Shown: positions 55,504 through 64,000, counted from the stretch's first letter. The stretch is DNA of 64,000 nucleotides from Umezawaea endophytica (GCF_025061645.1 NZ_JANYMP010000016.1:77047-141046), one strand, 5' to 3'. Numbers and translations: made by a program. The notes: generated by a model from the letters alone, not told the origin.

Positions 55504-57513
55504 TCAGCGGCGGCGCAGGGGCCGGGGATCGACCGACCAGAACAGGCGTCGGTACCACGGCACCACGCGCCGCAGGCCCTTCCGCACCTCCACGGCCAGC
55601 TTCCACGCCTCCGGGTCGCGCGTCGGCGTCGGGCCGAACGCCGCCCGGTCGGCCAGCTCGGCCAGCGGCACGGCGGCCGGGGCGACCGCGGCCACGTCCC
55701 GCGCGATGTCCGGCGCCGCCCGGTCACGGCGGGGCGTGCGGCCCGCCAGTTGCAGCGAGTCCAGCACGTACGCCCACGCGCCGGGAGCACCCGCGCGCCT
55801 CAGGCGCAGTCGGCGGCCACCGCGCAACGACAGCAGCAGGGCCAGCGGCACCAGCGGGATCGCGAGCAGCAGGAGCCGCGCGCCCGTCTGCTCCGCGGGT
55901 GGCGCGGCGACCGGTGCCGCGGGCTGCACCAGTGGGGGCGGCGGGGGCGCGGACTGCGGCGTGGTCGGCGTCGCGGTCACGGACGCCAGCCGGTCGAGCA
56001 CCTCGCGCTTCGACGCCGGGCTCGGCCCGGAACCGGTACCCGACACCGGGTCGAACGGCACCCAGCCCCAACCGGAGAAGTACACCTCGGGCCACGCCGT
56101 CGCGTCGCTCCCCCGCACGACCCGGACGCCGTCCGGCCCCTCCGGCACCGGCTGGAACCCCACGACCACACGGGTCGGCAGGCCCACCGCGCGGCCCAGG
56201 ACGGCGAACGCCGACGCGAACTGCTCCGCCGTGCCCGCGTTCGCGCCCGACTGGCCCTCCGCGCCGAACAGGAACGTCTCCAGCCGCGCGTACGACGACC
56301 CGACCGGCGCCTCCACGTCGGGCTTGCGCCCCAACCGGACCACCTGCTCGATCGCCACGGCCTGCTCGTACGGGGTCTTCGCACCCGCTACTGACTTGCG
56401 CGCGTACTCCGCCAGCGAGAACGGCAGGCCGGGCAGCGCCACGTACCTCCGCGCCGCCGACCCGGTCGGCACCGACGCCTTCACGAGGTCCTGGTCGTCC
56501 GGCGTGTCCACCGTGCCGCTCATCTCGTACCGCAGCCCGGCCGACAGCTCGCCCGGCAGCACGAGGGACCCCGAGTCCGTGTCCACGGCGGCGCCGTCCA
56601 GGCTGACGGCGGTCGGCCTGCCGACGGCGGGCAGCCACGTGCCGCCCAGCGCGCCGACCGTCACGTCGATCGTCGACTCCGCCACCCGAGCGCCCGGCGG
56701 CAGGTCCGGCTCGGCGACCGCGCCGATCGGCCCGTACAGCGACGCCGCCCGCCAGGTCGCCCCGTTGTAGTCGCCGAGGGCCACGAGCCGCAGCGGCCGT
56801 TCCGGACCGCGCACCCGCAGCAGTTCCGTGTCCCCGATCCCGGCCCAGAAGGCCAGGCGCGGCAACGGACTCGTCACCGCCACGTTCGAGATCGGCGGCC
56901 GGACCAGCTCCCGCGGCTCGAACGCCTGTGCCGCGGGCAGGACGGACGCCGTCAACGTCACCGCCCCCAGCACGCCGAGCACGGCCGCGGGCCGTCCGAC
57001 CGGGATCGGCCGCCCCGACTCGCGCCGGTCGACCAGCAGCCATCCCAGGACGACCAGCAGCACCAGCGCCAGCGCGACCACGCCGTGCGGGTCGGCCCGA
57101 CCCGTCGTCAGCAGCGCCGTCGCGGTGTACAGCACGGCCGCACCCAGCACGGGCGCGAACAACGACCTCGCCATCGCCACGCCCAGCGCCACCAGGAACA
57201 CCAGCAGCGCGCCGGGCACCAGCAGCGTCGGCGTCGCGGGCGCGGGACGGGCGGCGCTCAGCAGCCGCGGCAGCAGGTCCAGCAGCACCGACACCGGCGC
57301 GGTGCCGTCCGACCGCGCCACGAGGTACGCGCCCGTCAGGGCGAACCCCAGCACCGGCACCACGGACACCTTCGCCCGCCGGATCACCGGCAGGCACGCG
57401 AACGCGACCAGCACCGCCCCCGCGAACACCAGCCGCGGCACCACTCCCTGCCACCCCGCACCGAGGTGCACGGCGGCCACCAGCACCACCAACGCCGACC
57501 ACGCGAGCCTCAT
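55504..57513 (-). CDS. TgpA-like membrane protein with degenerate transglutaminase domain
   Basis: Protein of 669 aa: about six N-terminal membrane helices (DUF3488/TgpA-type), an outer region ending in a transglutaminase-like domain (residues ~370-500), and a last membrane helix followed by a cytoplasmic tail. The fold motifs are present (EQFASAFAVLGRAVGLPTRVVVGF, TAWPEVYFSGWGWVPFDPVSG) but the catalytic Cys of GxCEQF is Ala (GTAEQF) and the His of (H)AWxEVY is Thr, so the domain is likely non-enzymatic. Fourth gene of the conserved secreted protein/MoxR/DUF58/TgpA cluster. The ATG at 57513 starts MRLAWSALVVLVAAVHLG. Confidence 0.85.
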   Translation of the reverse strand: MRLAWSALVVLVAAVHLGAGWQGVVPRLVFAGAVLVAFACLPVIRRAKVSVVPVLGFALTGAYLVARSDGTAPVSVLLDLLPRLLSAARPAPATPTLLVPGALLVFLVALGVAMARSLFAPVLGAAVLYTATALLTTGRADPHGVVALALVLLVVLGWLLVDRRESGRPIPVGRPAAVLGVLGAVTLTASVLPAAQAFEPRELVRPPISNVAVTSPLPRLAFWAGIGDTELLRVRGPERPLRLVALGDYNGATWRAASLYGPIGAVAEPDLPPGARVAESTIDVTVGALGGTWLPAVGRPTAVSLDGAAVDTDSGSLVLPGELSAGLRYEMSGTVDTPDDQDLVKASVPTGSAARRYVALPGLPFSLAEYARKSVAGAKTPYEQAVAIEQVVRLGRKPDVEAPVGSSYARLETFLFGAEGQSGANAGTAEQFASAFAVLGRAVGLPTRVVVGFQPVPEGPDGVRVVRGSDATAWPEVYFSGWGWVPFDPVSGTGSGPSPASKREVLDRLASVTATPTTPQSAPPPPPLVQPAAPVAAPPAEQTGARLLLLAIPLVPLALLLSLRGGRRLRLRRAGAPGAWAYVLDSLQLAGRTPRRDRAAPDIARDVAAVAPAAVPLAELADRAAFGPTPTRDPEAWKLAVEVRKGLRRVVPWYRRLFWSVDPRPLRRR

Positions 57514-57562
57514 CGCGCCACCACCAAGTCTCCGAGTCCGGTGTGGACGAACCACGTGGCGT

Positions 57563-58672
57563 TCACTTCGCCACCACCGTGTTCCACGCCGTCACCAGGT
57601 CGTCCGCCTTCGGCGCGCGCAGCACCAGCACCGAGCCGACGGCCGACACCGGCGCTTCGGGCGCGACGGCCAGCACCACGCCGAACGCCGCCCGGCCGAC
57701 CTCCAGCAGCAGCGACGGCAGGTCCGACGAGTCGCCGCACACCACCGCGACCACGTCCAGGTCCCGCAGCCCCACCGACCGCTTCACACCGGTCAGCTCC
57801 AGGTCCGCCAACGCCGCCAGCGCGAGCGACGGCTCGTCCACCACGGACACGTCCACCGTCCCGGACGACGTCAGCAGCCGCACCGGGTGTCCACTCTCGA
57901 CAGCCGCCCCGACCAGCGACGCCGCCACCTCGACGGCGTCCTCGAACGACACCGGGTCCTCGTACGCCGCCACGCCGTCGTCCAGCACCACGGCCAGGTG
58001 CGGCAGCGACGGGTCGGCGTCCTCGCGGATCATCAGCGTCCCCGTGCGAGCGGTGGTCGCCCAGTGCAGCCTGCGCAGGTCGTCACCGGCCACGTACTCC
58101 CGCAGCCCCACCAGGTCCGTGCCGCCGCTCTCGACGCGCTCGTCCGCGCCGACGTGCCCGCGCCGCACCCCACCGGGCAGGCCGCGCACCGGCAGCACCC
58201 GCGGCACCACCCGCACGTCGATCACCTCGCCCAGCACGGACCTGGCGGCGGCCAGACCGGCGAAACCCCTGCGGTGCACCGTGAGCGGGCCGACGCGCAG
58301 CACACCGCGGCGGTCGGTCGGGATCGCGTACTCGACCACCGTCCGCTCACCGGGCGCCAGCAGCGGCACGTCGACCGGCATGGGCTTGCCCGCCACGTGG
58401 TCCGTCGCGTCGAGCACGACGGGCAAGCGCTTGCCGGGGTTCACCAGCTCCACCCGGCCGGTGCACCCGGCCAGCCGCTGGACCGTGCGCGGCCGCACGT
58501 CGCGGGACGCCGCGACCGGCACAGTCGTGCGCACCGAGACCACACCGGCCGCCACCAGGAGCACCAGCGCCAACCCCAGCCCGGCGACGCCGGGGTAGCG
58601 CCACCACAGCCCGAGTCCCGCGAGCACGGCGCCCAGCACCAGTGTTCCGGCGCCGCGCGCGGTGAGTCTCAT
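57563..58672 (-). CDS. DUF58 protein
   Basis: Protein of 369 aa. Two N-terminal membrane helices (TARGAGTLVLGAVLAGLGLWW, then LGLALVLLVAAGVVSV) precede the DUF58 core, marked by DLVGLREYVAGDDLRRLHWATTARTGTLMIREDADPS, typical of the family. A vWA-like C-terminal part follows (LAVVLDDGVAAYEDP). DUF58 proteins work with MoxR ATPases in assembling or activating envelope complexes. The start overlaps the MoxR stop by 4 nt; the TgpA-like gene starts 50 bp downstream. Confidence 0.92.
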   Translation of the reverse strand: MRLTARGAGTLVLGAVLAGLGLWWRYPGVAGLGLALVLLVAAGVVSVRTTVPVAASRDVRPRTVQRLAGCTGRVELVNPGKRLPVVLDATDHVAGKPMPVDVPLLAPGERTVVEYAIPTDRRGVLRVGPLTVHRRGFAGLAAARSVLGEVIDVRVVPRVLPVRGLPGGVRRGHVGADERVESGGTDLVGLREYVAGDDLRRLHWATTARTGTLMIREDADPSLPHLAVVLDDGVAAYEDPVSFEDAVEVAASLVGAAVESGHPVRLLTSSGTVDVSVVDEPSLALAALADLELTGVKRSVGLRDLDVVAVVCGDSSDLPSLLLEVGRAAFGVVLAVAPEAPVSAVGSVLVLRAPKADDLVTAWNTVVAK

Positions 58673-59655
58673 CGGGTTTCCGGTCGGGGAACGTCCACAC
58701 CGGACAGCACGTCCGCCAGGACCTCGGCGGTGGTCGTGCCCGCGAGCTGCGCCTCCCTGGTGAGCACCAACCGGTGCGCCAGCACGGCGACGGCCAGCTC
58801 CTGCACGTCACCCGGAACGGCGAAGTGCCTGCCGCGGGCGGCGGCGTGGACCTGGACGCAGCGCACGAGCGCCCGCAGACCGCGCGTGCTGGCCCCCAGC
58901 CGGAGCCGGGAGTCCGCACGGGTCGCCGTGCCGAGTTCGCCGATGTAGCGCAGGATCGGGTCCGCCACGTGCAGCAGCGAGAGCCTGCGCCCGTACGCGG
59001 CGACCTCGTGCGGGTTGCTCACCGTCGGCACCGCGCCGACCCGGCCCGCCCCGCTGCCCGGCCGCAGGACGTCCAGCTCGTGCTCGACGTCCGGGTAGCC
59101 GATGGACACGCGGATCATGAACCGGTCGAGCTGCGCCTCGGGCAGCCGGTACGTGCCGTCCAGGTCGATCGGGTTCTGCGTGGCGACGACGAGGAACGGC
59201 GCGGGCACCGCGTGGCCGACGCCGTCGACGGTGACCGTGTGCTCCTCCATGACCTCCAGCAGCGCGGACTGCGTCTTCGCCGCCGCGCGGTTGATCTCGT
59301 CCGCCTGCACGACGTTCGCGAACACCGGACCCGGCCGGAACCGGACCTCGGCGGTCTGCGGGTCGAACACCGACGTGCCGGTCACGTCCGACGGCAGCAG
59401 GTCCGGCGTGAACTGGACGCGCCGCGACACCCCGCCGAGCGCACCCGCCACGGCCCGCGCCAGCGTCGTCTTCCCGGTGCCTGGCACGTCCTCCAGCAGC
59501 ACGTGCCCGCCCGCGAACATCGACACCAGCACGAGGTCGACCACGTCGCGCTTGCCGCGCACGGCCGTCTCCACCGCGTCACCCAGCCGCGTGTGCAGCG
59601 CCCGGAACGCCGCGATCTCGTCCTCGCCGATCGCCGTGCTCTCCAGAGTCGTCAC
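58669..59655 (-). CDS. MoxR family AAA+ ATPase
   Basis: AAA+ ATPase of 328 aa. Walker A is LLEDVPGTGKTTLARAVAG, Walker B VVQADEINRAAAKTQSALLEVMEEH, sensor VVATQNPIDLDGTYRLPEAQLDRFM, and the RGLRALVRCVQVHAAARGRHFAVPGDV segment lies in the lid. MoxR proteins are chaperone-like ATPases that mature partner proteins, often those with vWA domains (here DUF58, next gene). GTG start overlapping the secreted-protein stop by 4 nt. Confidence 0.94.
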   Translation of the reverse strand: MTTLESTAIGEDEIAAFRALHTRLGDAVETAVRGKRDVVDLVLVSMFAGGHVLLEDVPGTGKTTLARAVAGALGGVSRRVQFTPDLLPSDVTGTSVFDPQTAEVRFRPGPVFANVVQADEINRAAAKTQSALLEVMEEHTVTVDGVGHAVPAPFLVVATQNPIDLDGTYRLPEAQLDRFMIRVSIGYPDVEHELDVLRPGSGAGRVGAVPTVSNPHEVAAYGRRLSLLHVADPILRYIGELGTATRADSRLRLGASTRGLRALVRCVQVHAAARGRHFAVPGDVQELAVAVLAHRLVLTREAQLAGTTTAEVLADVLSGVDVPRPETR

Positions 59656-61829
59656 CGGACTTCGCCTTCCTCGTCGTCGCGCCGACGGCCGACGCGCAGC
59701 AGCGCCGCCACGGCGATCAAGCCCAGCCCGCCCGCGCCCATCGGGGCGGACTCGGGTGCTTCCGGCGCGCTGCGCGGGACCTGGCACGGCTTGTTGCCGC
59801 ACTGCTCCAGGTCGCGCACGGTCGTGCTCTTGGACAGCGAGTCGACCGATCCACCACCCGTGGCCGCGTACGCCCGCACCACGATCCGGTTGGGGCCGAT
59901 GTCCGCGTCGATGGTCGTCTGCGTCGTACCGCACGCGATCGGCGTGCTGTAGCCGAACGTGGTGTTGACGACCTCGCACGTCCCGTTGTGGCTCGCCCAG
60001 TCCGCGGGCCAGGCCATGTTCACCGTCTTGATGTACGAGGCGACGCCACCGGTGATCGAGGTGATCAGCGTCGCGCCCGCCTGCGGCAGCGACGGAGGTG
60101 GAGGAGGCTCGGTCGTCGTGGTCGTGACCACCGGCGGTGGCGGCGGCTCGGTCGTCGTCGTGACCACCGGCGGCGGCGGCGGGGGCTGCGTCGTCGTGGT
60201 CACCACCGGCGGCGGCGTCGTGCCCGCCGGCGGGACGCTCCACGCCGCCGTCGACGCGGCACTCGTGCCCGCGCCGCTGTAGGCCGTCACGGACACGTCC
60301 AGGCTGCCCGACGCGCAGAACGTGCTGCCACCGCAGGGGATCGACAGGTCGGTGCTCGTACCCGCCACCTGGGCGGTCCGGCTACCGCCGCTGAACGACC
60401 CGCTCGCCGTCACGGTGTACCCGGTGGCAGGCGTGACCGCACCCCAGGACACCGTCACGACGACGGTGGAGGCGTCCCGGCTCTTGAGCGACACCGACAC
60501 ACCCGGCGGCTTGCCGGGCACGCCGTCGACGGACACCGACCCGGTGGTCGTCGGGGGCGCCACCACGGTGGTCGTCACGGCGGGCGGCTGGTTGCCGTTG
60601 CTGTTGACGCGCGTGCCGGTCGGCAGCTCCTCCGGCCTCGGCGGCGGGGGCGGCGGCACGGTCGGCAGCGGCTCGCGGTCCGGGTCGGTCACGGCGAGGT
60701 CCGGGCTGCGGACCGTCACGGACCGGGTGGTGCCGTCGGAGTCCACGATCACGCCCTGGGACGCGCCGGGGGTGTTGATGAACAGCTTGCCGTCGTCGAA
60801 CACCAGCTCCGGGTCGCCGGAACCCTGCGTCAGCACGTCGTCGCCGGACTTCTTGCCGCCGCCGTCGAGCACGACGACCTTCCCGGCGCCGTGGCACGGC
60901 ACGTAGACCTTGCCGCGGAACACCGCGGGACGGCCGGGCTTCGAGCAGCCGAACCCGGCCACGTCGACGCGGAGCACCTTGTCACCGCTGACCAGCACCA
61001 CGACCCCGGAGTCCGGGACCGCGGCGGGCACGAGGTCGCTCGGGCTGCCTGCGGCGGCCAGCACGTCCCCGGTGAGCTGCACCGTCATCACCGACAGCGG
61101 CTGGCCGGTGCCGTCCTGAAGGACCACCCCGCCTTCGAGGCCCAGCAGCGTCACGCCCATGTCGTGCGGCACGAGCGCGGTGCGCGGACCCGCGCCGGGA
61201 ACGGGCCGGTTGGACTTCTCGACGAACCGCTCCTGGTCGTCCGACCACTCCAGCGCGTGCAGGTTGCCGCCGTGGTCCACCGCCCAGACCAGGCCGCTGT
61301 CGTCGACCACGACGTCCGCGAGCGGCTGACCGGCCGACCAGGCCGCGCCGATGTCGGCGAGCGTCACGGGGTCGGCGTTGTGGATCGTGCCCGCGGTCCG
61401 GTCGACCACGAACACGCGGCCCTGCGCGATCAGCACCTTGGCGGACGCCCCGGCGGGGGCCTGCCGCCTACCGCTGGAGAGCAGCGTGGACAGGTCGATC
61501 ACGGTGATCTGACCGGTGCGCCGGTCGAGCACGATGAGCGTGCCGTCGTCCTGCGCGATCTCGAGCTGGGCGTCGCCGCCGCTGATCTGCAAGCGGGTCT
61601 GCGGCTTGCCGGAGCTGGGGTTGACCTGCACGACCTCGCCGCGCTCGTCATCACCCAGCCAGGTGAGCCCGTCCGACACCGACACGGCGGTGCGCGAGAT
61701 GCCGTTGCCGAAGGCCGCCCCCGCCAGGAGCATCACCCCGACCAGCGCCGCCCCGAAGCTCGCCGACTCACGACCACCGCTGCCCACCACACGCCGCCCG
61801 ACTCTCGCCAGGCGCTGCCCCAAGCCCAT
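59652..61829 (-). CDS. Secreted beta-propeller/FN3 protein, LPXTG-like C-terminus absent
   Basis: First gene of the MoxR cluster, 725 aa. An N-terminal membrane helix (ASFGAALVGVMLLAGAAFGNG) is followed by a propeller-like repeat region (LEIAQDDGTLIVLDRRTGQITVIDL, LADVVVDDSGLVWAVDHGGNLHALEW, PAVFRGKVYVPCHGAGKVVVLDG). Next come a proline-rich linker, an FN3-like domain (DASTVVVTVSWGAVTPATGYTVTAS), a Thr/Pro repeat tract, a last beta domain with CEVVNTTFGYSTPIACG and a C-terminal helix with a basic tail. ATG 61829 has GGGAGGG upstream. The likely site is the cell surface; no sortase LPXTG motif is seen. Confidence 0.85.
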   Translation of the reverse strand: MGLGQRLARVGRRVVGSGGRESASFGAALVGVMLLAGAAFGNGISRTAVSVSDGLTWLGDDERGEVVQVNPSSGKPQTRLQISGGDAQLEIAQDDGTLIVLDRRTGQITVIDLSTLLSSGRRQAPAGASAKVLIAQGRVFVVDRTAGTIHNADPVTLADIGAAWSAGQPLADVVVDDSGLVWAVDHGGNLHALEWSDDQERFVEKSNRPVPGAGPRTALVPHDMGVTLLGLEGGVVLQDGTGQPLSVMTVQLTGDVLAAAGSPSDLVPAAVPDSGVVVLVSGDKVLRVDVAGFGCSKPGRPAVFRGKVYVPCHGAGKVVVLDGGGKKSGDDVLTQGSGDPELVFDDGKLFINTPGASQGVIVDSDGTTRSVTVRSPDLAVTDPDREPLPTVPPPPPPRPEELPTGTRVNSNGNQPPAVTTTVVAPPTTTGSVSVDGVPGKPPGVSVSLKSRDASTVVVTVSWGAVTPATGYTVTASGSFSGGSRTAQVAGTSTDLSIPCGGSTFCASGSLDVSVTAYSGAGTSAASTAAWSVPPAGTTPPPVVTTTTQPPPPPPVVTTTTEPPPPPVVTTTTTEPPPPPSLPQAGATLITSITGGVASYIKTVNMAWPADWASHNGTCEVVNTTFGYSTPIACGTTQTTIDADIGPNRIVVRAYAATGGGSVDSLSKSTTVRDLEQCGNKPCQVPRSAPEAPESAPMGAGGLGLIAVAALLRVGRRRDDEEGEVR
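60107..60220. repeat. Imperfect DNA repeat encoding a Thr/Pro linker
   Basis: Three imperfect copies of a ~36-39-bp unit (GGCTCGGTCGTCGTGGTC-like) encode P(n)-VVTTTT stretches in the secreted propeller/FN3 protein on the minus strand. It is a flexible wall-spanning linker and a likely place for slippage-driven length variation. Confidence 0.6.
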
Positions 61830-61990
61830 CAGGCCCTCCCTCGACGGCGGGGATGCTAACCCGCTGGTACGACAACTCCGCGCCACTGCTCCGGATGGCG
61901 CAACGCCGTTCCCGCACCGCGCGTTGGACCCCGGAACCCCTCTTCCGGTTCCCTGCACGTGCTTCGGTCCGGCACGTGAGGATGGTTCAC

Positions 61991-62024
61991 CTAAATTGAA
62001 TTTAGTCAACACTGAAGCAATAGT
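61991..62024 (+). promoter_or_regulatory. Promoter with overlapping palindrome before dctA
   Basis: TTGAAT (61996-62001) and AATAGT (62019-62024) are separated by 17 bp, a standard promoter arrangement. The -35 is embedded in the near-perfect palindrome CTAAATTGAATTTAG (61991-62005), which suggests an operator where a repressor blocks RNA polymerase. This AT-rich patch is unlike the surrounding GC-rich DNA. The 329-bp gap from 61830 to 62158 holds no gene. Confidence 0.5.
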
Positions 62025-62158
62025 GCTCAAGGCGAAGCAGCCCGACACGCCGCCTGATGAGACCGCTCACCACTGCGTCGACGCCGCTGGTGGAGGAGGA
62101 TCCCACCCGTCGCGACACCTGCGGTCGCGCACGCAAAGCCTGTCGGGAGGCCCCACAC

Positions 62159-63502
62159 ATGTCAGACACGGCAACCGCGCCGAAGCGCGACCGTACGCAC
62201 TACCTCTACATCGCGGTGATCATCGCCGTGCTGCTCGGCATCCTCGTCGGCTTCGTGTTCCCGAAGTTCGGCGTCGCGCTGAAGCCCGTCGGCACCGGGT
62301 TCGTCTCGCTGATCAAGATGATGATCGCCCCGGTGATCTTCTGCACGATCGTGCTCGGCGTCGGCTCCATCAGGAAGGCCGCCACCGTCGGCAAGGTCGG
62401 CGGCCTCGCACTCGGCTACTTCATGGTGATGTCGACGTTCGCGCTCGCCATCGGACTCGTCGTCGGCAACATCATCAAGCCCGGCGAGGGCCTGAACCTG
62501 TCCGAGACCGCCAGGAAGGCGGGCGAGAAGGCCGCGAGCGCCGAAGCCCAGTCCACGACCGAGTTCCTGCTGGGCATCATCCCCGACACGCTCGTGTCGC
62601 CGCTGACCGCGGGCAACGTCCTCCAGACGCTGTTCGTGGCGCTGCTGATCGGCTTCGCGATCCCCAAGCTCGGCGCGTCGGGCGACGCGATCCTGCGCGG
62701 CGTGAAGCACTTCGAGCGCCTGGTGTTCCGCGTGCTGGCCATGATCATGTGGGCCGCCCCGGTCGGCGCGTTCGGCGCCATCGCCGCCGTCGTCGGCGAA
62801 ACCGGCTGGAAAGCGCTTGCCAGCCTCCTCCAGATCATGCTCGGCTTCTACATCACCTGCCTGATCTTCGTCCTGGTGATCCTCGGCCTGGTGCTGAAGT
62901 TCGGCACCGGCGTGAACATCCTGAACCTGCTGCGGTACCTGGGCCGGGAGTTCCTGCTGATCGTCTCCACGTCCTCGTCGGAGTCCGCGCTCCCCCGCCT
63001 GATCGCCAAGATGGAGCACCTCGGCGTCGCACGGCCGGTCGTCGGCATCACCGTGCCGACGGGGTACTCGTTCAACCTGGACGGCACGGCGATCTACCTG
63101 ACCATGGCGTCGATCTTCATCGCCGACGCGCTCGGCACGCCGTTGCAGATCGGCGAGCAAATCTCGCTGCTGCTGTTCATGATCATCGCGTCGAAGGGCG
63201 CCGCGGGCGTCAGCGGCGCCGGTCTCGCGACCCTGGCGGGCGGCCTCCAGGCCCACCGGCCGGAACTCCTCGACGGCGTCGGCCTCATCGTCGGCATCGA
63301 CCGCTTCATGTCCGAGGCGCGGGCGCTGACGAACTTCGCGGGCAACGCGGTCGCCACCGTCCTGATCGGCAACTGGGTCGGCGAGTTCGACAAGGCGCAG
63401 GCGGAACGCGTGTTCAGCGGCGCGGACCCGTTCGACGAGGCCACGATGCTCGACCGCGAGGAGGACACCCCGGAACCGGAGAAGGTGCCCGAACGCGCTT
63501 AG
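62159..63502 (+). CDS. dctA: C4-dicarboxylate:cation symporter (DctA family)
   Basis: DAACS-family transporter of 447 aa importing succinate, fumarate, malate or acidic amino acids with protons or sodium. The signature segments are present: FVSLIKMMIAPVIFCTIVLG in helix 2, STSSSESALPRLIAKME (serine-rich loop), GITVPTGYSFNLDGTAIYLTMASIFIADALG, and SKGAAGVSGAGLATLAG (second re-entrant loop), then DRFMSEARALTNFAGNAVATVLIG with the substrate-binding Arg/Asn. I start at ATG 62159; in-frame codons upstream do not look coding. It has its own promoter and terminator. Confidence 0.95.
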   Translation: MSDTATAPKRDRTHYLYIAVIIAVLLGILVGFVFPKFGVALKPVGTGFVSLIKMMIAPVIFCTIVLGVGSIRKAATVGKVGGLALGYFMVMSTFALAIGLVVGNIIKPGEGLNLSETARKAGEKAASAEAQSTTEFLLGIIPDTLVSPLTAGNVLQTLFVALLIGFAIPKLGASGDAILRGVKHFERLVFRVLAMIMWAAPVGAFGAIAAVVGETGWKALASLLQIMLGFYITCLIFVLVILGLVLKFGTGVNILNLLRYLGREFLLIVSTSSSESALPRLIAKMEHLGVARPVVGITVPTGYSFNLDGTAIYLTMASIFIADALGTPLQIGEQISLLLFMIIASKGAAGVSGAGLATLAGGLQAHRPELLDGVGLIVGIDRFMSEARALTNFAGNAVATVLIGNWVGEFDKAQAERVFSGADPFDEATMLDREEDTPEPEKVPERA

Positions 63503-63504
63503 GT

Positions 63505-63540
63505 CGAAGGGCTCGGACGTCTCGGCGTCCGGGCCCTTCG
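63505..63540 (+). terminator. Terminator after dctA
   Basis: Inverted repeat with 15-bp arms (63505-63519 and 63526-63540, one G-U pair) and a 6-nt loop, starting 3 bp after the dctA stop. Confidence 0.75.
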
Positions 63541-63630
63541 CTGCCCGAACCACCCTTTCAGCGCCGTTGCCCGACCCGGCCCTCCCCGTAGCGTGGCGTG
63601 GTTCGCCAGGCAGCGACGAGGGGGTCAGGG

Positions 63631-64000
63631 ATGTCCGAGCTCGTGACGATCACCGCCGAGTTCAAGGCCGACGCGCCCGCGCGGTACGCCGAACTGCGGC
63701 GGCTGGGTCCGGTGCACCGCTCGCGGTTCTCCAACGGCATCGAGGGCTGGCTGGTGGTCGGCCACGACGCCGCGCAGGACGCGCTCCTGCACCCCGCGCT
63801 GGTCAAGGACCCCACGCCCTCGCTGGACGTGCTGGAGGCGGCGGGCTACACGAGCCACCGGACCGGCGTCGGGCTCGGCGGCAACATGCTGGTGGCCGAC
63901 CCGCCGGACCACACCCGGCTGCGACGGCTGGTCGCGGGCGCGTTCAGCCCCGCCCGCACGAGGCGGCTCGGTCCGCGCGTCCAGGAGATCGCCGACGAAC
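63631..64000 (+). CDS. Cytochrome P450, 5' part (cut by window end)
   Basis: First 123 codons of a cytochrome P450 that runs past the window end. The N-terminus (TITAEFKADAPARYAELRRLGPVHR, then WLVVGHDAAQDALLHPALVKDPTP) and the helix-C signature DPPDHTRLRRLVAGAFSPARTRRLG are typical of soluble bacterial P450s. The heme-binding Cys region would lie beyond position 64000 and cannot be checked. No membrane anchor. It starts 129 bp after dctA, behind the dctA terminator, with GAGGGGGTCAGGG upstream. Confidence 0.92.
   Translation, partial: MSELVTITAEFKADAPARYAELRRLGPVHRSRFSNGIEGWLVVGHDAAQDALLHPALVKDPTPSLDVLEAAGYTSHRTGVGLGGNMLVADPPDHTRLRRLVAGAFSPARTRRLGPRVQEIADE

Noticed and set aside
60061-60240. 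Simple-sequence tract as a CRISPR-like or non-coding repeat array
   Set aside because: The repeats are in frame, imperfect and code for a Thr/Pro linker; no spacers are present.

Overview
The window is 64 kb of high-GC DNA, densely packed with genes, many starting with GTG and many overlapping their neighbour by 4 nt (ATGA/GTGA). The gene content points to an actinomycete: a DUF397/DUF5753 regulator pair, a CU044_5270-type protein behind an ECF sigma factor, a mycothiol-type DinB protein, an AfsR-like NTPase, many one-domain flavoenzymes and a class I lysyl-tRNA synthetase. A Pseudonocardiales-like genome (Saccharothrix/Lentzea/Actinosynnema type) is my best guess; this is inference. I see no rRNA, tRNA, CRISPR array, insertion sequence or phage genes.

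Layout. 0-3 kb: two-component system and a Ca2+/H+ antiporter. 3-10.8 kb: a minus-strand operon that is the most interesting part of the window. It encodes a KAS III enzyme, an ATP-grasp ligase, a PLP decarboxylase, an acyl carrier protein, a second truncated KAS-like protein, an acyl-CoA-dehydrogenase-like fragment and a full acyl-CoA dehydrogenase, with a LysR regulator upstream. The ATP-grasp/decarboxylase/ACP trio matches the logic of BtrJ/BtrK/BtrI (butirosin side chain: amino acid loaded on a carrier protein, then decarboxylated), but no aminoglycoside, NRPS or modular PKS genes are nearby. 11-16.4 kb: MacB/FtsX-type transporter and a prolyl oligopeptidase. 16.5-29 kb: ECF sigma factor, flavin oxidoreductase with MarR, small regulators, threonine deaminase, a Scr1-type regulator pair and class I LysRS. 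29-36.4 kb: phosphoglucomutase, an EcsC protein, a second ABC exporter and a TetR regulator.

36.4-43.7 kb: a TetR-linked FAD monooxygenase facing a frameshifted short-chain dehydrogenase, an NB-ARC/TPR STAND NTPase with a small membrane partner, an aminotransferase and an AlkB-type repair enzyme carrying a perfect LexA-box palindrome. 43.8-50.4 kb: two tandem secreted DUF4360 proteins with three copies of a LacI-operator-like motif, a membrane-anchored AA10 lytic polysaccharide monooxygenase and a glycine betaine/proline ABC importer whose permease is a double-length fusion. 50.7-55.5 kb: two flavin enzymes with an HxlR regulator, a Ser/Thr kinase, and a DUF3072 protein with a second LexA-like box. 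55.5-61.8 kb: a four-gene membrane/secretion operon (secreted propeller/FN3 protein, MoxR, DUF58, TgpA-like transglutaminase with its catalytic Cys and His replaced). 62-64 kb: a dicarboxylate transporter and the start of a cytochrome P450 cut by the window edge.

How genes work together: most sections are self-contained operons with their own regulator. Starts were chosen from ribosome-binding sites, 4-nt overlaps and family N-termini; alternatives are given where the choice is uncertain. All functional calls come from motifs read by eye, not from database searches.
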